Assembly (NCBI GenBank): GCA_038525525.1
Contig: JBCBHO010000002.1
Location: forward strand, 620,001 to 684,000
Source of the DNA: Shimia_B sp038525525
Lineage (GTDB): Bacteria; Pseudomonadota; Alphaproteobacteria; Rhodobacterales; Rhodobacteraceae
Length of the DNA: 64,000 nt
Direction of reading: 5' to 3'
Both the position numbers and the translations under genes were made by a program. Under the pieces are notes generated by a model that was given only the letters and a program-made list of their open reading frames with translations, made no database searches and was not told the DNA's origin. Below, one piece after another: positions 27,265 to 35,316 of this stretch (its first letter is position 1; every line of letters begins with the position of its first letter).

Positions 27265-27672
27265 ATGAACCCCACACCCTATCTCAGCTTCCAAGGGACC
27301 TGCCGCGAGGCGATGACCTTCTATGCCGAGGTCTTTGGCGGCGAGATCGAGATGATGATGACAGCCGCCGAGATGCCGGACTTCCCGGTGCCTGACGACA
27401 AGAAGGACTGGATCGCCCATTGCGGCCTCAAGCTCAGCAACGGGGAGCTCCTCGCCTCCGACGATCTCATGGGCGGGACCGGTCCCATGGACGGCTGCTC
27501 GGTCATGATGTCGTTCGGCGCAAGGCCCGAAGCGGTGGCCGCCTTCGACAAGCTCGCAGAAGGCGGTACGGTGCGGATGGCCTTCGCCAAGACCTTCTGG
27601 TCTCCCGGCTTCGGCACCCTCACCGACCGCTTCGGCACACACTGGATGATCGACACGGCCGACCCCGCTTGA
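27265..27672 (+). CDS. VOC/PhnB-like metalloprotein
   Basis: 135 residues. The ATG at 27265 has AAGGAGG upstream at good spacing; the very long frame extending into the antisense of ychF is ignored. The protein shows the PhnB-type glyoxalase/bleomycin-resistance fold: TPYLSFQGTCREAMTFYAEVFGG at the start, a KDWIAHCGLKLSNGELLASD strand pair, and FGTLTDRFGTHWMI at the end. Proteins of this kind are small cytosolic dimers of mostly unknown substrate. It precedes trpA by 56 bases, probably without a functional link. Confidence 0.85.
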   Translation: MNPTPYLSFQGTCREAMTFYAEVFGGEIEMMMTAAEMPDFPVPDDKKDWIAHCGLKLSNGELLASDDLMGGTGPMDGCSVMMSFGARPEAVAAFDKLAEGGTVRMAFAKTFWSPGFGTLTDRFGTHWMIDTADPA

Positions 27673-27728
27673 CCCGCCCCGCGCGCTCCCGCAAGAGAGC
27701 GCGACAGAGGCCCGCAGAGAAGGACGCC

Positions 27729-28520
27729 ATGAGCCGCATCGACTCCAAGTTCGCAGAGCTGAAAGCCGCCGGGAAGAAGGCTTTCGTGGCCTATGTCATG
27801 GCCGGTGATCCGGATTACGAGACCGCGCTCGAGGTGGTCAAAGGGCTGCCCGCCGCGGGCGTGGACATCATCGAGCTGGGCCTGCCCTTCACCGATCCCA
27901 TGGCCGACGGGCCCACGATCCAGCTGGCCGGGCAGCGCGCGCTCGAAGGCGGCATGACCCTAGAAAAGACGCTCGACACCGCCCGCGCGCTCCGCGCCGA
28001 GGACGACACCACACCCATCGTCCTGATGGGCTACTACAATCCGATCTTCTCCCACGGCGTGGATCGCTTTCTCGCCGATGCGGAGGAAGCCGGGGTGGAC
28101 GGTCTTATCGTCGTGGACCTGCCGCCCGAGGAAGACGAAGAGCTCTGCATCCCTGCCCAGAAAGCGGGCCTCAACTTCATCCGTCTCGCCACGCCCACCA
28201 CCGATGACAGGCGCCTGCCCAAGGTCCTGCAGAACACTTCAGGCTTCGTCTACTACGTCTCCATCACCGGCATCACCGGGGCAGCCGCCGCCGAGGCGGG
28301 CGACGTGGGCCCCGAAGTCTCGCGGATCAAGGCCGCTACGGACCTGCCCGTGATCGTGGGCTTCGGCATCAAGACGCCCGAGGCAAGCCAGCGCATCGCC
28401 TCCGTCGCCGACGGGGCCGTGGTGGGATCGGCCATCGTGGAGCGCATCGGCAAGGGAGAGAGCCCTGCGGACATCCTCGCTTTCGTGAAGTCCCTCGCCG
28501 ACGGCGCCCACAACGCCTGA
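27729..28520 (+). CDS. trpA: Tryptophan synthase alpha subunit
   Basis: 263 residues. The ATG at 27729 (GAGAAGGA upstream) begins MSRIDSKFAELK. Catalytic acids fall exactly where expected: E49 in DIIELGLPF and D60 in DPMADGPTIQ. The phosphate-binding GFGIKTPE and GSAIVE segments close the TIM barrel. It cleaves indole-3-glycerol phosphate to indole and glyceraldehyde 3-phosphate and works in a complex with TrpB, which is not encoded in this window; separated trpA is common in alphaproteobacteria. Confidence 0.96.
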   Translation: MSRIDSKFAELKAAGKKAFVAYVMAGDPDYETALEVVKGLPAAGVDIIELGLPFTDPMADGPTIQLAGQRALEGGMTLEKTLDTARALRAEDDTTPIVLMGYYNPIFSHGVDRFLADAEEAGVDGLIVVDLPPEEDEELCIPAQKAGLNFIRLATPTTDDRRLPKVLQNTSGFVYYVSITGITGAAAAEAGDVGPEVSRIKAATDLPVIVGFGIKTPEASQRIASVADGAVVGSAIVERIGKGESPADILAFVKSLADGAHNA

Positions 28521-28524
28521 CGCG

Positions 28525-28938
28525 TCAGAGCGCGACAACCGTGCGGCGCGTGCGAACGTTGCCGCGCCCGTCGCTGCCGAGAATTTTGATCACGACGGTG
28601 CCGGGCCCTGCCCTTTCAATCTCCCCCACGCGCGCGCCATCGGCCACGCCGCCTGCGCAGGTCGCCGCGAAGGAGACAAGCTCTCCCCCCGCGCCCGTCC
28701 CGAAGCTTGCAAGCCCGCCGCCCGTGCAGATCTCGCCCACTAGCCGCGCGACCTCGCCCGGCGTGAAGCCGGCAGGGTTGAAACCGCCCGAGAGTTGACC
28801 GTTCTCCCGGTCCGCGCGCACGAGGAAGAAATCCGGGTTGTCGCGCGAGATATCTCCGGGCGCGGCACAGGCCGCCAGCCCCGCCACTATGCACAAGGCG
28901 CACATTCTCCGAAGGAAGCCGGTGTCTTTCACGCGCAT
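28525..28938 (-). CDS. Small lipoprotein of unknown function
   Basis: 137 residues if started at ATG 28938 (just after TAGGAGAT). The N-terminal hydrophobic stretch MCALCIVAGLAAC contains a lipobox LAAC, so export and lipidation are likely. The mature part is Gly-rich, contains two further cysteines (EICTGGG and AATCAGG) that could bond, and has no domain I recognise. It is convergent with trpA, with only 4 bases between the two stops. Confidence 0.65.
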   Translation of the reverse strand: MRVKDTGFLRRMCALCIVAGLAACAAPGDISRDNPDFFLVRADRENGQLSGGFNPAGFTPGEVARLVGEICTGGGLASFGTGAGGELVSFAATCAGGVADGARVGEIERAGPGTVVIKILGSDGRGNVRTRRTVVAL

Positions 28939-29021
28939 ATCTCCTAATGCTATCGAGCAATGTCCCCGACGCTTAAAGGCGAGCGCGCCCCGCCTGTCAC
29001 CAGAAAGAAGAGCTTGACCCC

Positions 29022-29726
29022 ATGACCCCACACATTTCAGCCAAGCCCGGCGACATCGCCGAAACGGTGCTCCTCCCCGGCGACCCTCGGCGCGCGAAAT
29101 GGGCCGCGGAGACATTCCTGGAAAATCCGGTCCTCGTGAACGAGGTCCGCGGGATGCTGGGCTTCACCGGCGCGTGGAAGGGACACAAAGTCACCATCCA
29201 TGGCTCCGGCATGGGGATGCCGTCGCTCTCTATCTACGCCAACGAACTCATCTCCACCTATGGGGCGAAGACGCTGATCCGGATCGGCTCCTGCGGCGCG
29301 ATGCAGGATGCCGTCGCCATCCGCGACGTGATCCTCGCGATGACATCAACGACGCTCTCGACCCCCTCCCGGGGCATCATGCGGGAGCTGAACTATGCCC
29401 CCTGCGCGGACTGGTCCCTGCTCCACGCGGCCCATCAGGCGGCGCAATCGAAGGGCTCGAAGGTCCATGTGGGCGGCATCTACTCCTCGGATGTCTTCTA
29501 CGACGAACGGCCCGACCTCACCGAACAGATGGAGCGGCACGGCATCCTCGGCGTGGAGATGGAAGCCGCCGAGCTCTATACGCTGGCCGCGCGCCATGGC
29601 TGCCGGGCGCTCGCGGTGCTCACCGTCTCCGACCACCTGAAGACCCACGAGGCACTTCCCTCGGAGGATCGCGAACGCTCCTTCGGCGACATGGTCGAGA
29701 TCGCGCTAGAGGCGGCGTTTAGCTGA
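29022..29726 (+). CDS. deoD: Purine-nucleoside phosphorylase DeoD-type
   Basis: 234 residues, the normal length of the hexameric DeoD class. Key regions: LPGDPRRAKWAAE (phosphate site), GSGMGMPSLSIY, IRIGSCGAM, VGGIYSSDVFY, and the nucleoside site VEMEAAELYTLAARHGC followed by VSDHLKTHE with the catalytic Asp. It releases the purine base from (deoxy)ribonucleosides, giving (deoxy)ribose 1-phosphate. It is divergent from the lipoprotein gene. The deoxyribose arm of the pathway (deoC) lies at the far end of this window. Confidence 0.95.
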   Translation: MTPHISAKPGDIAETVLLPGDPRRAKWAAETFLENPVLVNEVRGMLGFTGAWKGHKVTIHGSGMGMPSLSIYANELISTYGAKTLIRIGSCGAMQDAVAIRDVILAMTSTTLSTPSRGIMRELNYAPCADWSLLHAAHQAAQSKGSKVHVGGIYSSDVFYDERPDLTEQMERHGILGVEMEAAELYTLAARHGCRALAVLTVSDHLKTHEALPSEDRERSFGDMVEIALEAAFS

Positions 29727-29731
29727 CACCC

Positions 29732-30184
29732 TCAAACCCGTCGCGCGGCAAGCGCGAGGAGGCTGCGAGAATAGAGCGCATGGAAAGGCATGAGCGCGCG
29801 CGCCGCGATGGGGATTTGGCCATCGGAGGCTACGATCGCCGAGCCGAACCAGAGCTCGCCCGGCGCGACGGCGAGCCATGTGCGGATGGGCGTATTGGGC
29901 ACAGTCAGGAGAAGCTCGTGCGCATTCCGCTCGACCACCTCCCACGCGGCCATGTGTGCGCCTTCGCCCGCCGCAAGCAAGGCGATTTGCGGGTCGCTCG
30001 ACGCCGCACCGCCCAGCGCAAGAATTCTGCGTTCCAGCCGGAAGAGCGGCGAAGAAAAGAAGGCGGAAATGAAATCGGCGAGCGATGCCTCGCCCGCCGT
30101 CACGTAAGCGTCCACATGAGAGGCCGGGTCTTCGATGTACCGCGCGAGAAGGCTCTCCCGCGGGACCTCGGCCCGCCGCACCAT
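29732..30184 (-). CDS. Conserved hypothetical protein coupled to sdhB
   Basis: 150 residues. The start ATG (30184) overlaps the sdhB stop by one base, so it is translationally coupled to sdhB. No signal peptide or membrane segment. The sequence has a helical N-terminal half (YVTAGEASLADFISAFFSSPLFRLERRILAL) and a strand-rich second half (RTWLAVAPGELWFGSAIV). I do not recognise the family. Being the last gene of the sdhB unit suggests a role related to succinate dehydrogenase or merely read-through expression. The stop is 5 bases from the convergent deoD stop. Confidence 0.7.
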   Translation of the reverse strand: MVRRAEVPRESLLARYIEDPASHVDAYVTAGEASLADFISAFFSSPLFRLERRILALGGAASSDPQIALLAAGEGAHMAAWEVVERNAHELLLTVPNTPIRTWLAVAPGELWFGSAIVASDGQIPIAARALMPFHALYSRSLLALAARRV

Positions 30185-30963
30185 CAGACTTGGCGCTCGA
30201 CCATCATCTGCTTGATCGCGCCGATGGCCTTCGCCGGATTGAGCCCCTTCGGACAGGTCTTGGCGCAGTTCATGATGGTATTGCAGCGATAGAGCTTGAA
30301 GGGATCCTCAAGCTCGTCGAGCCGCTCGCCCGTCGCCTCATCCCGGCTGTCGATGATCCAACGATAGGCATGCAGCAACGCCGCCGGCCCCAGGTATTTG
30401 TCTCCGTTCCACCAGTAGGACGGGCAGGACGTGGAGCAGGACGCGCACATCACGCATTCATAGAGTCCGTCGAGCTTCTTGCGGTCCTCGATGGACTGCT
30501 TCCACTCCTTCGCCGGGCGGTTCGTCTTTGTCTCCAGCCACGGCATGATGGACGCGTGCTGGGCATAGAAATGCGTGAGATCGGGGATGAGGTCCTTCAC
30601 CACCGGCATGTGCGGCAGCGGGTAGATCTTCACCACGCCCTTCACCTCGTCATGGCCGTAGATGCAGGCCAGCGTATTGATCCCGCCGATATTCATCGCG
30701 CAGGAGCCGCAGATCCCCTCGCGGCAAGAACGACGGAAGGTCAGCGTCGGGTCGATCTCGTTCTTGATTTTGATGAGCACGTCGAGCATCATTGGTCCGC
30801 ATGTATCCATGTCGACGAAGTAGGTGTCGACGCGCGGGTTTTCCCCGTCGTCGGGGCTCCAGCGATACACCTGGAATTCACGCACATTCGTCGCGCCCTC
30901 GGGCTTGGGCCACGTCTTGCCCACGGAGATGCGGGAGTTCTTGGGAAGGGTCAGTTGAACCAT
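30184..30963 (-). CDS. sdhB: Succinate dehydrogenase iron-sulfur subunit
   Basis: 259 residues. The cysteines for all three clusters are present: [2Fe-2S] C80, C85, C88, C100 (SCREGICGSC ... LAC); the next cluster C170, C173, C176 (CVMCASC) with C180; and C227, C233, C237 (CNTIMNCAKTCPKG). This is the electron-wire subunit between the SdhA flavin and the membrane quinone site in complex II. It is separated from sdhA by two small envelope-protein genes and a 216-base gap that holds its own pair of regulatory palindromes, so it can be transcribed separately from sdhCDA. Confidence 0.97.
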   Translation of the reverse strand: MVQLTLPKNSRISVGKTWPKPEGATNVREFQVYRWSPDDGENPRVDTYFVDMDTCGPMMLDVLIKIKNEIDPTLTFRRSCREGICGSCAMNIGGINTLACIYGHDEVKGVVKIYPLPHMPVVKDLIPDLTHFYAQHASIMPWLETKTNRPAKEWKQSIEDRKKLDGLYECVMCASCSTSCPSYWWNGDKYLGPAALLHAYRWIIDSRDEATGERLDELEDPFKLYRCNTIMNCAKTCPKGLNPAKAIGAIKQMMVERQV

Positions 30964-31078
30964 GGCGGCCTCGTACGTCTCGTGATCCCTCTCACCTAAT
31001 ATAGAGGGCGCTGATTTCGAACCGTTTTCCGGCTATATCGGACCAAAGGCCGCGGCTTTTTCACCGCGTCCGACGATT

Positions 31079-31109
31079 TGTGATCACGAGCCTACGGACC
31101 GTGGTCACA
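31079..31109 (-). promoter_or_regulatory. Paired TGTGATCACA-type operator upstream of sdhB
   Basis: Two palindromes with centres 21 bp apart. On the minus strand the distal box reads TGTGACCACG and the proximal box CGTGATCACA, which is followed by AATCGTCGG. The proximal box ends about 115 bases before the sdhB ATG. The same pair occurs before sdhC and sucC at similar distances, which argues for a shared regulator. The binding protein is not identified. Confidence 0.75.
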
Positions 31110-31179
31110 TTCGTGCGCCCACTCTGTCCTTTTTTTCCGAGGGGGCCGATCTGGCGCTGTACGATGGCGTCCAGGGGCG

Positions 31180-31494
31180 TTATCCCCCGGCGATTACGCG
31201 TGCAACGCAGCCCTGGACTTCGAGCGCCCCTAGAAGCTCGTTCAGAAGCGCGGTGTTCGGAGTCTCTTCGGTCGTCTCGCTTAGCACGCGGAGGTCTCTC
31301 TGCGCTGCCTCGGAGGCGACGCAGCCCGCCAGCATGGGCGCCATGTCGCGGAAGGCGTCTCCGCCCTGCTCCACGAGGGAGGCCTCGATTGCCGGCAGTA
31401 TTGCGTCATAGGCGGCGCGCTGATCAGCGTTGAGCTCTTGAGCGGCGAGTGGAGTGCCCGCCAGCAAAAGGCCCGCGATCAGAAGCCGGGGCAT
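31180..31494 (-). CDS. Small exported protein between sdhA and sdhB
   Basis: 104 residues from ATG 31494, chosen because it begins a signal peptide (MPRLLIAGLLLAGTPLAAQ); the frame extends further upstream without support. The mature part is helical and acidic and has two cysteines (LAGCVASE and VQGCVARV), probably a disulfide pair. Unrecognised family. It overlaps the preceding lipoprotein gene by 16 bases and probably belongs to the sdhCDA transcript. Confidence 0.7.
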   Translation of the reverse strand: MPRLLIAGLLLAGTPLAAQELNADQRAAYDAILPAIEASLVEQGGDAFRDMAPMLAGCVASEAAQRDLRVLSETTEETPNTALLNELLGALEVQGCVARVIAGG

Positions 31495-31934
31495 ACCAGC
31501 GTGCCCCTTTGCATCGGGCCCATGCCCGGTACGCAGCCAAAGGTCGGGATGGGCGGCGTGACGGTCGTGGTTCGTACGGCCCGCGGGCTCGTTGCAGCCC
31601 CGCTCGCGTTTGTGTAGCTCTGACCCGGCGCGGGCAGCTGACCCGGGGCGGGCGGTGCGCCCGTGACACGCGTGATGCAACCGGACAGTCTCTGATTGAC
31701 ATCAGCCTCGGCCGCGCCGGAGGCGAGGCCACCTACCACTGCATCGATCAGGAAGTTGCCGGAGCCACGCTGCGCTCGCATGTTCCGCTCCCGCTGGTTC
31801 GCATCCGCCTTCGCGAGAACCTCGCAGTCCGACACCGAATCCGCTTCAGGATAGGCTTGCAGCGGGTCGGTCGTGCAGGCGGTGAGGGTCAGTGTGCCGA
31901 TCAGCATCGGAACCAGCAATTTTGTCTTGATCAA
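31479..31934 (-). CDS. Lipoprotein following sdhA
   Basis: 151 residues. The N-terminus MIKTKLLVPMLIGTLTLTAC ends in a lipobox (LTAC), so it should be a lipoprotein. There is a short glycine-rich hydrophobic stretch (GNFLIDAVVGGLASGAAEA) and a Pro/Thr-rich C-terminal half with three cysteines. The start overlaps the sdhA stop by ATGA, so it is co-translated with sdhA. I know of no defined function; a complex II accessory role is possible only from position. Confidence 0.72.
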   Translation of the reverse strand: MIKTKLLVPMLIGTLTLTACTTDPLQAYPEADSVSDCEVLAKADANQRERNMRAQRGSGNFLIDAVVGGLASGAAEADVNQRLSGCITRVTGAPPAPGQLPAPGQSYTNASGAATSPRAVRTTTVTPPIPTFGCVPGMGPMQRGTLVCPGF

Positions 31935-33736
31935 TATACCCGGGCCTTTGGTGCAATCTTCTTGAGGTCGATGCCACCATCGTTGTGCGAAGTGAGCGGC
32001 TGCGTCACCACCCCGCGATAGCCCATTGTCGCCTCGTTGCCCTTAAACCACACCAGCGAGTGCTTGCGCCAATTCTTGTCGTCGCGATCCGGGTAATCCT
32101 CGTGCGCATGGGCGCCGCGGCTCTCCTTGCGCGCGGCTGCCGAGACGACCGTCGCCACGGCATTGGGCATGAGGTTCGTGAGCTCGAGGGTCTCCATGAG
32201 GTCGGAGTTCCAGACGAGCGTCCGGTCGGTGACGTGCAGGTCGTCGAGCTTGGCTGCGACGTTCTCCATCTTCTCCACGCCCTCAGCGAGCGTCTTGTCG
32301 GTGCGGAAGACCGCCGCATCCTGCTGCATGGTCTTCTGCATCTCGAGGCGTAGCTCCGCGGTGGGCGTGTGCCCATTGGCATGGCGCAGGCCGTCGAAGC
32401 GAGAGAAGGCCGCCTCCACCGAGCGCTTGTTCGGCGTGGGGATGGCCGCGTCGCGGTCGACCGTGGTGCCAGCGCGGATCGCGGCGGCCCGGCCAAAGAC
32501 CACGAGGTCGATGAGTGAGTTGGAACCAAGCCTGTTCGCGCCATGTACGGAGGCGCAGCCCGCCTCGCCCACGGCCATGAGGCCCTGCGCGACGTTGTCG
32601 GGGTTCGACTTCGTGGGCGCGAGCACCTCGCCCCAGTAATTCGTCGGGATACCGCCCATGTTGTAGTGCACGGTGGGCAGCACGGGGATCGGCTCTTTCG
32701 TGACGTCGACTCCGGCGAAGACGCGCGCGGATTCCGAGATGCCCGGCAGGCGCTCGGCGAGCGTTTCCGGCGGCAGGTGGTTGAGGTGCAGGTGGATGTG
32801 ATCCCCTTCCTCGCCCACGCCGCGCCCTTCGCGGATTTCCATCGTCATGCAGCGGCTGACCACGTCGCGGGAGGCGAGATCCTTGTAGGTGGGCGCGTAG
32901 CGCTCCATGAAGCGCTCGCCCTCGGAGTTGGTGAGGTAGCCACCCTCGCCCCGCGCGCCCTCGGTGATGAGGCAGCCGGAGCCGTAGATGCCCGTCGGGT
33001 GGAACTGCACGAATTCCATGTCCTGGAGCGGCAGGCCCGCACGGGCCGTCATGCCGCCGCCATCGCCCGTGCAGGTATGCGCGGAGGTGGCGGAGAAATA
33101 GGCGCGGCCGTAGCCACCGGTGGCCAGCACCACCATCTTCGCGGCGAAGAGGTGCATCGTGCCATCATCGAGCTTCCAGCAGAGCACGCCCTGGCAGACG
33201 CCGTCATCGGACATGATGAGGTCGATCGCGAAATACTCGATGTAGAACTCGGCCTTCTGCTTGAGCGATTGGCCGTAAAGCGTGTGCAGGATGGCGTGAC
33301 CGGTGCGGTCGGCGGCGGCACAGGTGCGTTGCACGGGCGGGCCCTCGCCGAATTCGGTGGTGTGGCCGCCGAACGGGCGCTGGTAGATCTCGCCTTTCTC
33401 AGTGCGCGAGAAGGGCACGCCGTAATGCTCGAGCTCGTAGACGGCCTTCGGTGCTTCGCGCGCGAGGTATTCCATGGCGTCTGTGTCGCCCAGCCAGTCC
33501 GAGCCCTTCACAGTATCGTACATGTGCCACTGCCAGTGGTCCGGCCCCATGTTGGACAGCGATGCAGCGATCCCGCCCTGCGCCGCCACGGTGTGGGAGC
33601 GCGTCGGGAAGACCTTCGAGATGCACGCGGTCTTGAAGCCCTGCTCGGCCATACCGAGCGTCGCGCGGAGACCCGCGCCGCCGGCGCCGATGACCACCAC
33701 GTCGTATTCATGCGTCTCGTAATCGTATGCTGCCAT
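31931..33736 (-). CDS. sdhA: Succinate dehydrogenase flavoprotein subunit
   Basis: 601 residues from ATG 33736 (GGAGAT upstream); the 13-codon extension to 33775 would overlap sdhD and is rejected. FAD-binding VVVIGAGGAGLRA near the N-terminus, the His that links FAD covalently in FPTRSHTVAAQGG (H48), the dicarboxylate site with HPTGIYGSGCLITEGARGEGG, and GASVHGANRLGSNSLIDLVVFGR (written here with its usual CASVHGANRLG core) are in place. It oxidises succinate to fumarate on the cytoplasmic side of complex II. Third gene of sdhC-sdhD-sdhA. Confidence 0.98.
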   Translation of the reverse strand: MAAYDYETHEYDVVVIGAGGAGLRATLGMAEQGFKTACISKVFPTRSHTVAAQGGIAASLSNMGPDHWQWHMYDTVKGSDWLGDTDAMEYLAREAPKAVYELEHYGVPFSRTEKGEIYQRPFGGHTTEFGEGPPVQRTCAAADRTGHAILHTLYGQSLKQKAEFYIEYFAIDLIMSDDGVCQGVLCWKLDDGTMHLFAAKMVVLATGGYGRAYFSATSAHTCTGDGGGMTARAGLPLQDMEFVQFHPTGIYGSGCLITEGARGEGGYLTNSEGERFMERYAPTYKDLASRDVVSRCMTMEIREGRGVGEEGDHIHLHLNHLPPETLAERLPGISESARVFAGVDVTKEPIPVLPTVHYNMGGIPTNYWGEVLAPTKSNPDNVAQGLMAVGEAGCASVHGANRLGSNSLIDLVVFGRAAAIRAGTTVDRDAAIPTPNKRSVEAAFSRFDGLRHANGHTPTAELRLEMQKTMQQDAAVFRTDKTLAEGVEKMENVAAKLDDLHVTDRTLVWNSDLMETLELTNLMPNAVATVVSAAARKESRGAHAHEDYPDRDDKNWRKHSLVWFKGNEATMGYRGVVTQPLTSHNDGGIDLKKIAPKARVY

Positions 33737-33749
33737 TTTGGGTATCTCC

Positions 33750-34124
33750 TCAGAGTGCCATGCGCGCGATGGCAAATAGGCCGATGCCGATCAGAAGGTA
33801 CGAGGCCCAGGTGATGCCCACGATGGTGAGCTGACCTGCAACGCCGTGCACGTAGTCTTCCGCGGCCTCGATGGCCTCGTTCATGAAGTGTCGGATCAGG
33901 ACGATGAGCGACACCGCCATGATGATCGCCACGAGGGGCGAGCTGAAATAGGCGATGATCTCATCGTAGCTGCCCTGGAAGCCTAGGGCGAAGGTGATCA
34001 GGAAAATGGGCGCCACGACCACCACGGCCATGGAGCTCACCATCATGTTCCAATGATGCTGGGTGCCGTTGTGGCTCGCGCCGAGCCCGGATGCACGCTT
34101 GCGGTCTGTCAGGTAGCGCTGCAT
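33750..34124 (-). CDS. sdhD: Succinate dehydrogenase membrane anchor subunit D
   Basis: 124 residues with three transmembrane segments. Starts MQRYLTDRKRASGLGASHNGTQHHW, typical of alphaproteobacterial SdhD, and has IRHFMNEAIEAAEDYVHG, which holds the candidate haem-ligand and quinone-site residues. It forms the membrane anchor with SdhC. It lies 10 bases after sdhC and 13 bases before the sdhA ATG. Confidence 0.93.
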   Translation of the reverse strand: MQRYLTDRKRASGLGASHNGTQHHWNMMVSSMAVVVVAPIFLITFALGFQGSYDEIIAYFSSPLVAIIMAVSLIVLIRHFMNEAIEAAEDYVHGVAGQLTIVGITWASYLLIGIGLFAIARMAL

Positions 34125-34134
34125 GTCTCTCTCC

Positions 34135-34527
34135 TCAGCCGATCAGGAAGACGAAGAAGGTGAGCACCGTGATCACGGTGGGCAGGGCAAACATGACAAG
34201 CGCCATGGCCTCTGCCTGTTCGACCTTCCAGCCGTAGCCGAAATCCCAGATCACGTGCCGCAGACGGCCAAGCAGATGGTAGCAAAGTGCCCAAAGGCCG
34301 GCGAGCAGCACGAGGTCGCCGAACCAGCTCTGCAGCACGCCGTTGATCGCGGCGAAGGCGGTCTCGGATGCAGCGGCGGCCACGAGCCACGCTACGATGA
34401 TAACAGAGAGGAAGAGCAGCGCTATGCCGGTGATCCGCACCATGATCGACGACATCGACGTCAGTTGCGGTTTGTAAATCATGATGTGGGGCGAGAGCGG
34501 ACGGTCGCCCCGGTTCACGTCGGCCAT
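34135..34527 (-). CDS. sdhC: Succinate dehydrogenase cytochrome b556 subunit
   Basis: 130 residues from ATG 34527, which has GGAG 9 bases upstream; 24 extra codons in the open frame are dropped. The N-terminal signature RPLSPHIMIYKPQLTSMSSIMVRITG carries the conserved Ser and Arg of the quinone site, and CYHLLGRLRHVIWDFG in the second/third segment carries the haem-ligand His region. First gene of the sdhCDA operon, with the paired palindromes about 120 bases upstream. Confidence 0.95.
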   Translation of the reverse strand: MADVNRGDRPLSPHIMIYKPQLTSMSSIMVRITGIALLFLSVIIVAWLVAAAASETAFAAINGVLQSWFGDLVLLAGLWALCYHLLGRLRHVIWDFGYGWKVEQAEAMALVMFALPTVITVLTFFVFLIG

Positions 34528-34645
34528 GGGTGCTGGCTCCTTACTTGCAGTCAACAAGTTCCTATCGCGCGGGATGGCGTGGGTCACGTCCCAAGGCATG
34601 AGAAATTCGCGGTAATTCAGCGCAGAGGGGCCGAAAAAGGCGGTT

Positions 34646-34676
34646 TGTGATCACTGGAATTTCCGGCGTGATCACA
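34646..34676 (-). promoter_or_regulatory. Paired TGTGATCACA-type operator upstream of sdhC
   Basis: On the minus strand the distal box TGTGATCACG and the proximal box AGTGATCACA have centres 21 bp apart (two helical turns), the proximal one ending about 119 bases before the sdhC ATG. The distal box abuts the T run of the terminator of the upstream DoxX gene. Same pattern as before sdhB and sucC. Confidence 0.8.
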
Positions 34677-34708
34677 AAAAAGCCCCCACCGACAGGATCG
34701 GCGGGGGC
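34676..34708 (-). terminator. Rho-independent terminator of the DoxX-like gene
   Basis: On the minus strand an 11-bp stem (GCCCCCGCCGA with TCGGTGGGGGC, one G-T pair) around a 5-base loop is followed by six T residues. It lies 11 bases after the DoxX stop and isolates sdhC from upstream transcription. Confidence 0.92.
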
Positions 34709-34719
34709 GAAGATATTGT

Positions 34720-35166
34720 TCAGGTGTGGTTGCCGCGCAGCATGAAGAAGAGACCACCGGCCAGAAGCATCAGGTGGAACTGCATCCCCTGCCACGGGCC
34801 CCAGTAAACGATGAAGATCACCGCGGCCACGACCGCCGTGATGGCGAAGCCGCTCAGGCGCGTGACCACGTCACCGAAGAGGCGCAGCAGGCCATTCGAC
34901 GGATTGAACGTGCGCACGGCGCCACCAATGATCAGACCGGCAGCGGCGAGCACCTCGGCTAGGGCGGCGAAGGCCCACATCCAGACGGGGAAGCCGTAGG
35001 CATCCGCGCCGCCTGCAAGGTCAATGAACTTCAGGTAACCCTGGTTGAAGATGATCAGCGCGAGCGGCACGCGGATAAACCAGTGCGCGGCAGGCCAATT
35101 CACCTGCGGGACATAGCCCTTTTCCACCAGCGAACTGGGGAAGATATTCGTTGTCGTCGTACTCAT
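34720..35166 (-). CDS. DoxX-family membrane protein
   Basis: 148 residues from ATG 35166; the longer frame to 35283 lacks support. Four transmembrane helices. The DoxX-like first helix is followed by RVPLALIIFNQGYLKFIDLAGG, then FAALAEVLAAAGLIIGGAVR. Members are small quinol-oxidase-related or redox-linked membrane proteins. It ends in a strong terminator and so is a single-gene unit. A conserved neighbour of sdh in related genomes by recall, but its role is not known. Confidence 0.75.
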   Translation of the reverse strand: MSTTTTNIFPSSLVEKGYVPQVNWPAAHWFIRVPLALIIFNQGYLKFIDLAGGADAYGFPVWMWAFAALAEVLAAAGLIIGGAVRTFNPSNGLLRLFGDVVTRLSGFAITAVVAAVIFIVYWGPWQGMQFHLMLLAGGLFFMLRGNHT

Positions 35167-35316
35167 TTTAGTTGCCCTCCTTCTCGGGGGATAAGAAGTC
35201 AGCGTGGGTGCGAACCTGGCTAGGATGTTGGTACTACGCAGAGGGGCGATGATGGGATGCGCGACATTCTGTCCACCTCGCACCCATGTGAGGAGACGGG
35301 GCTCGATGTGATGGAA

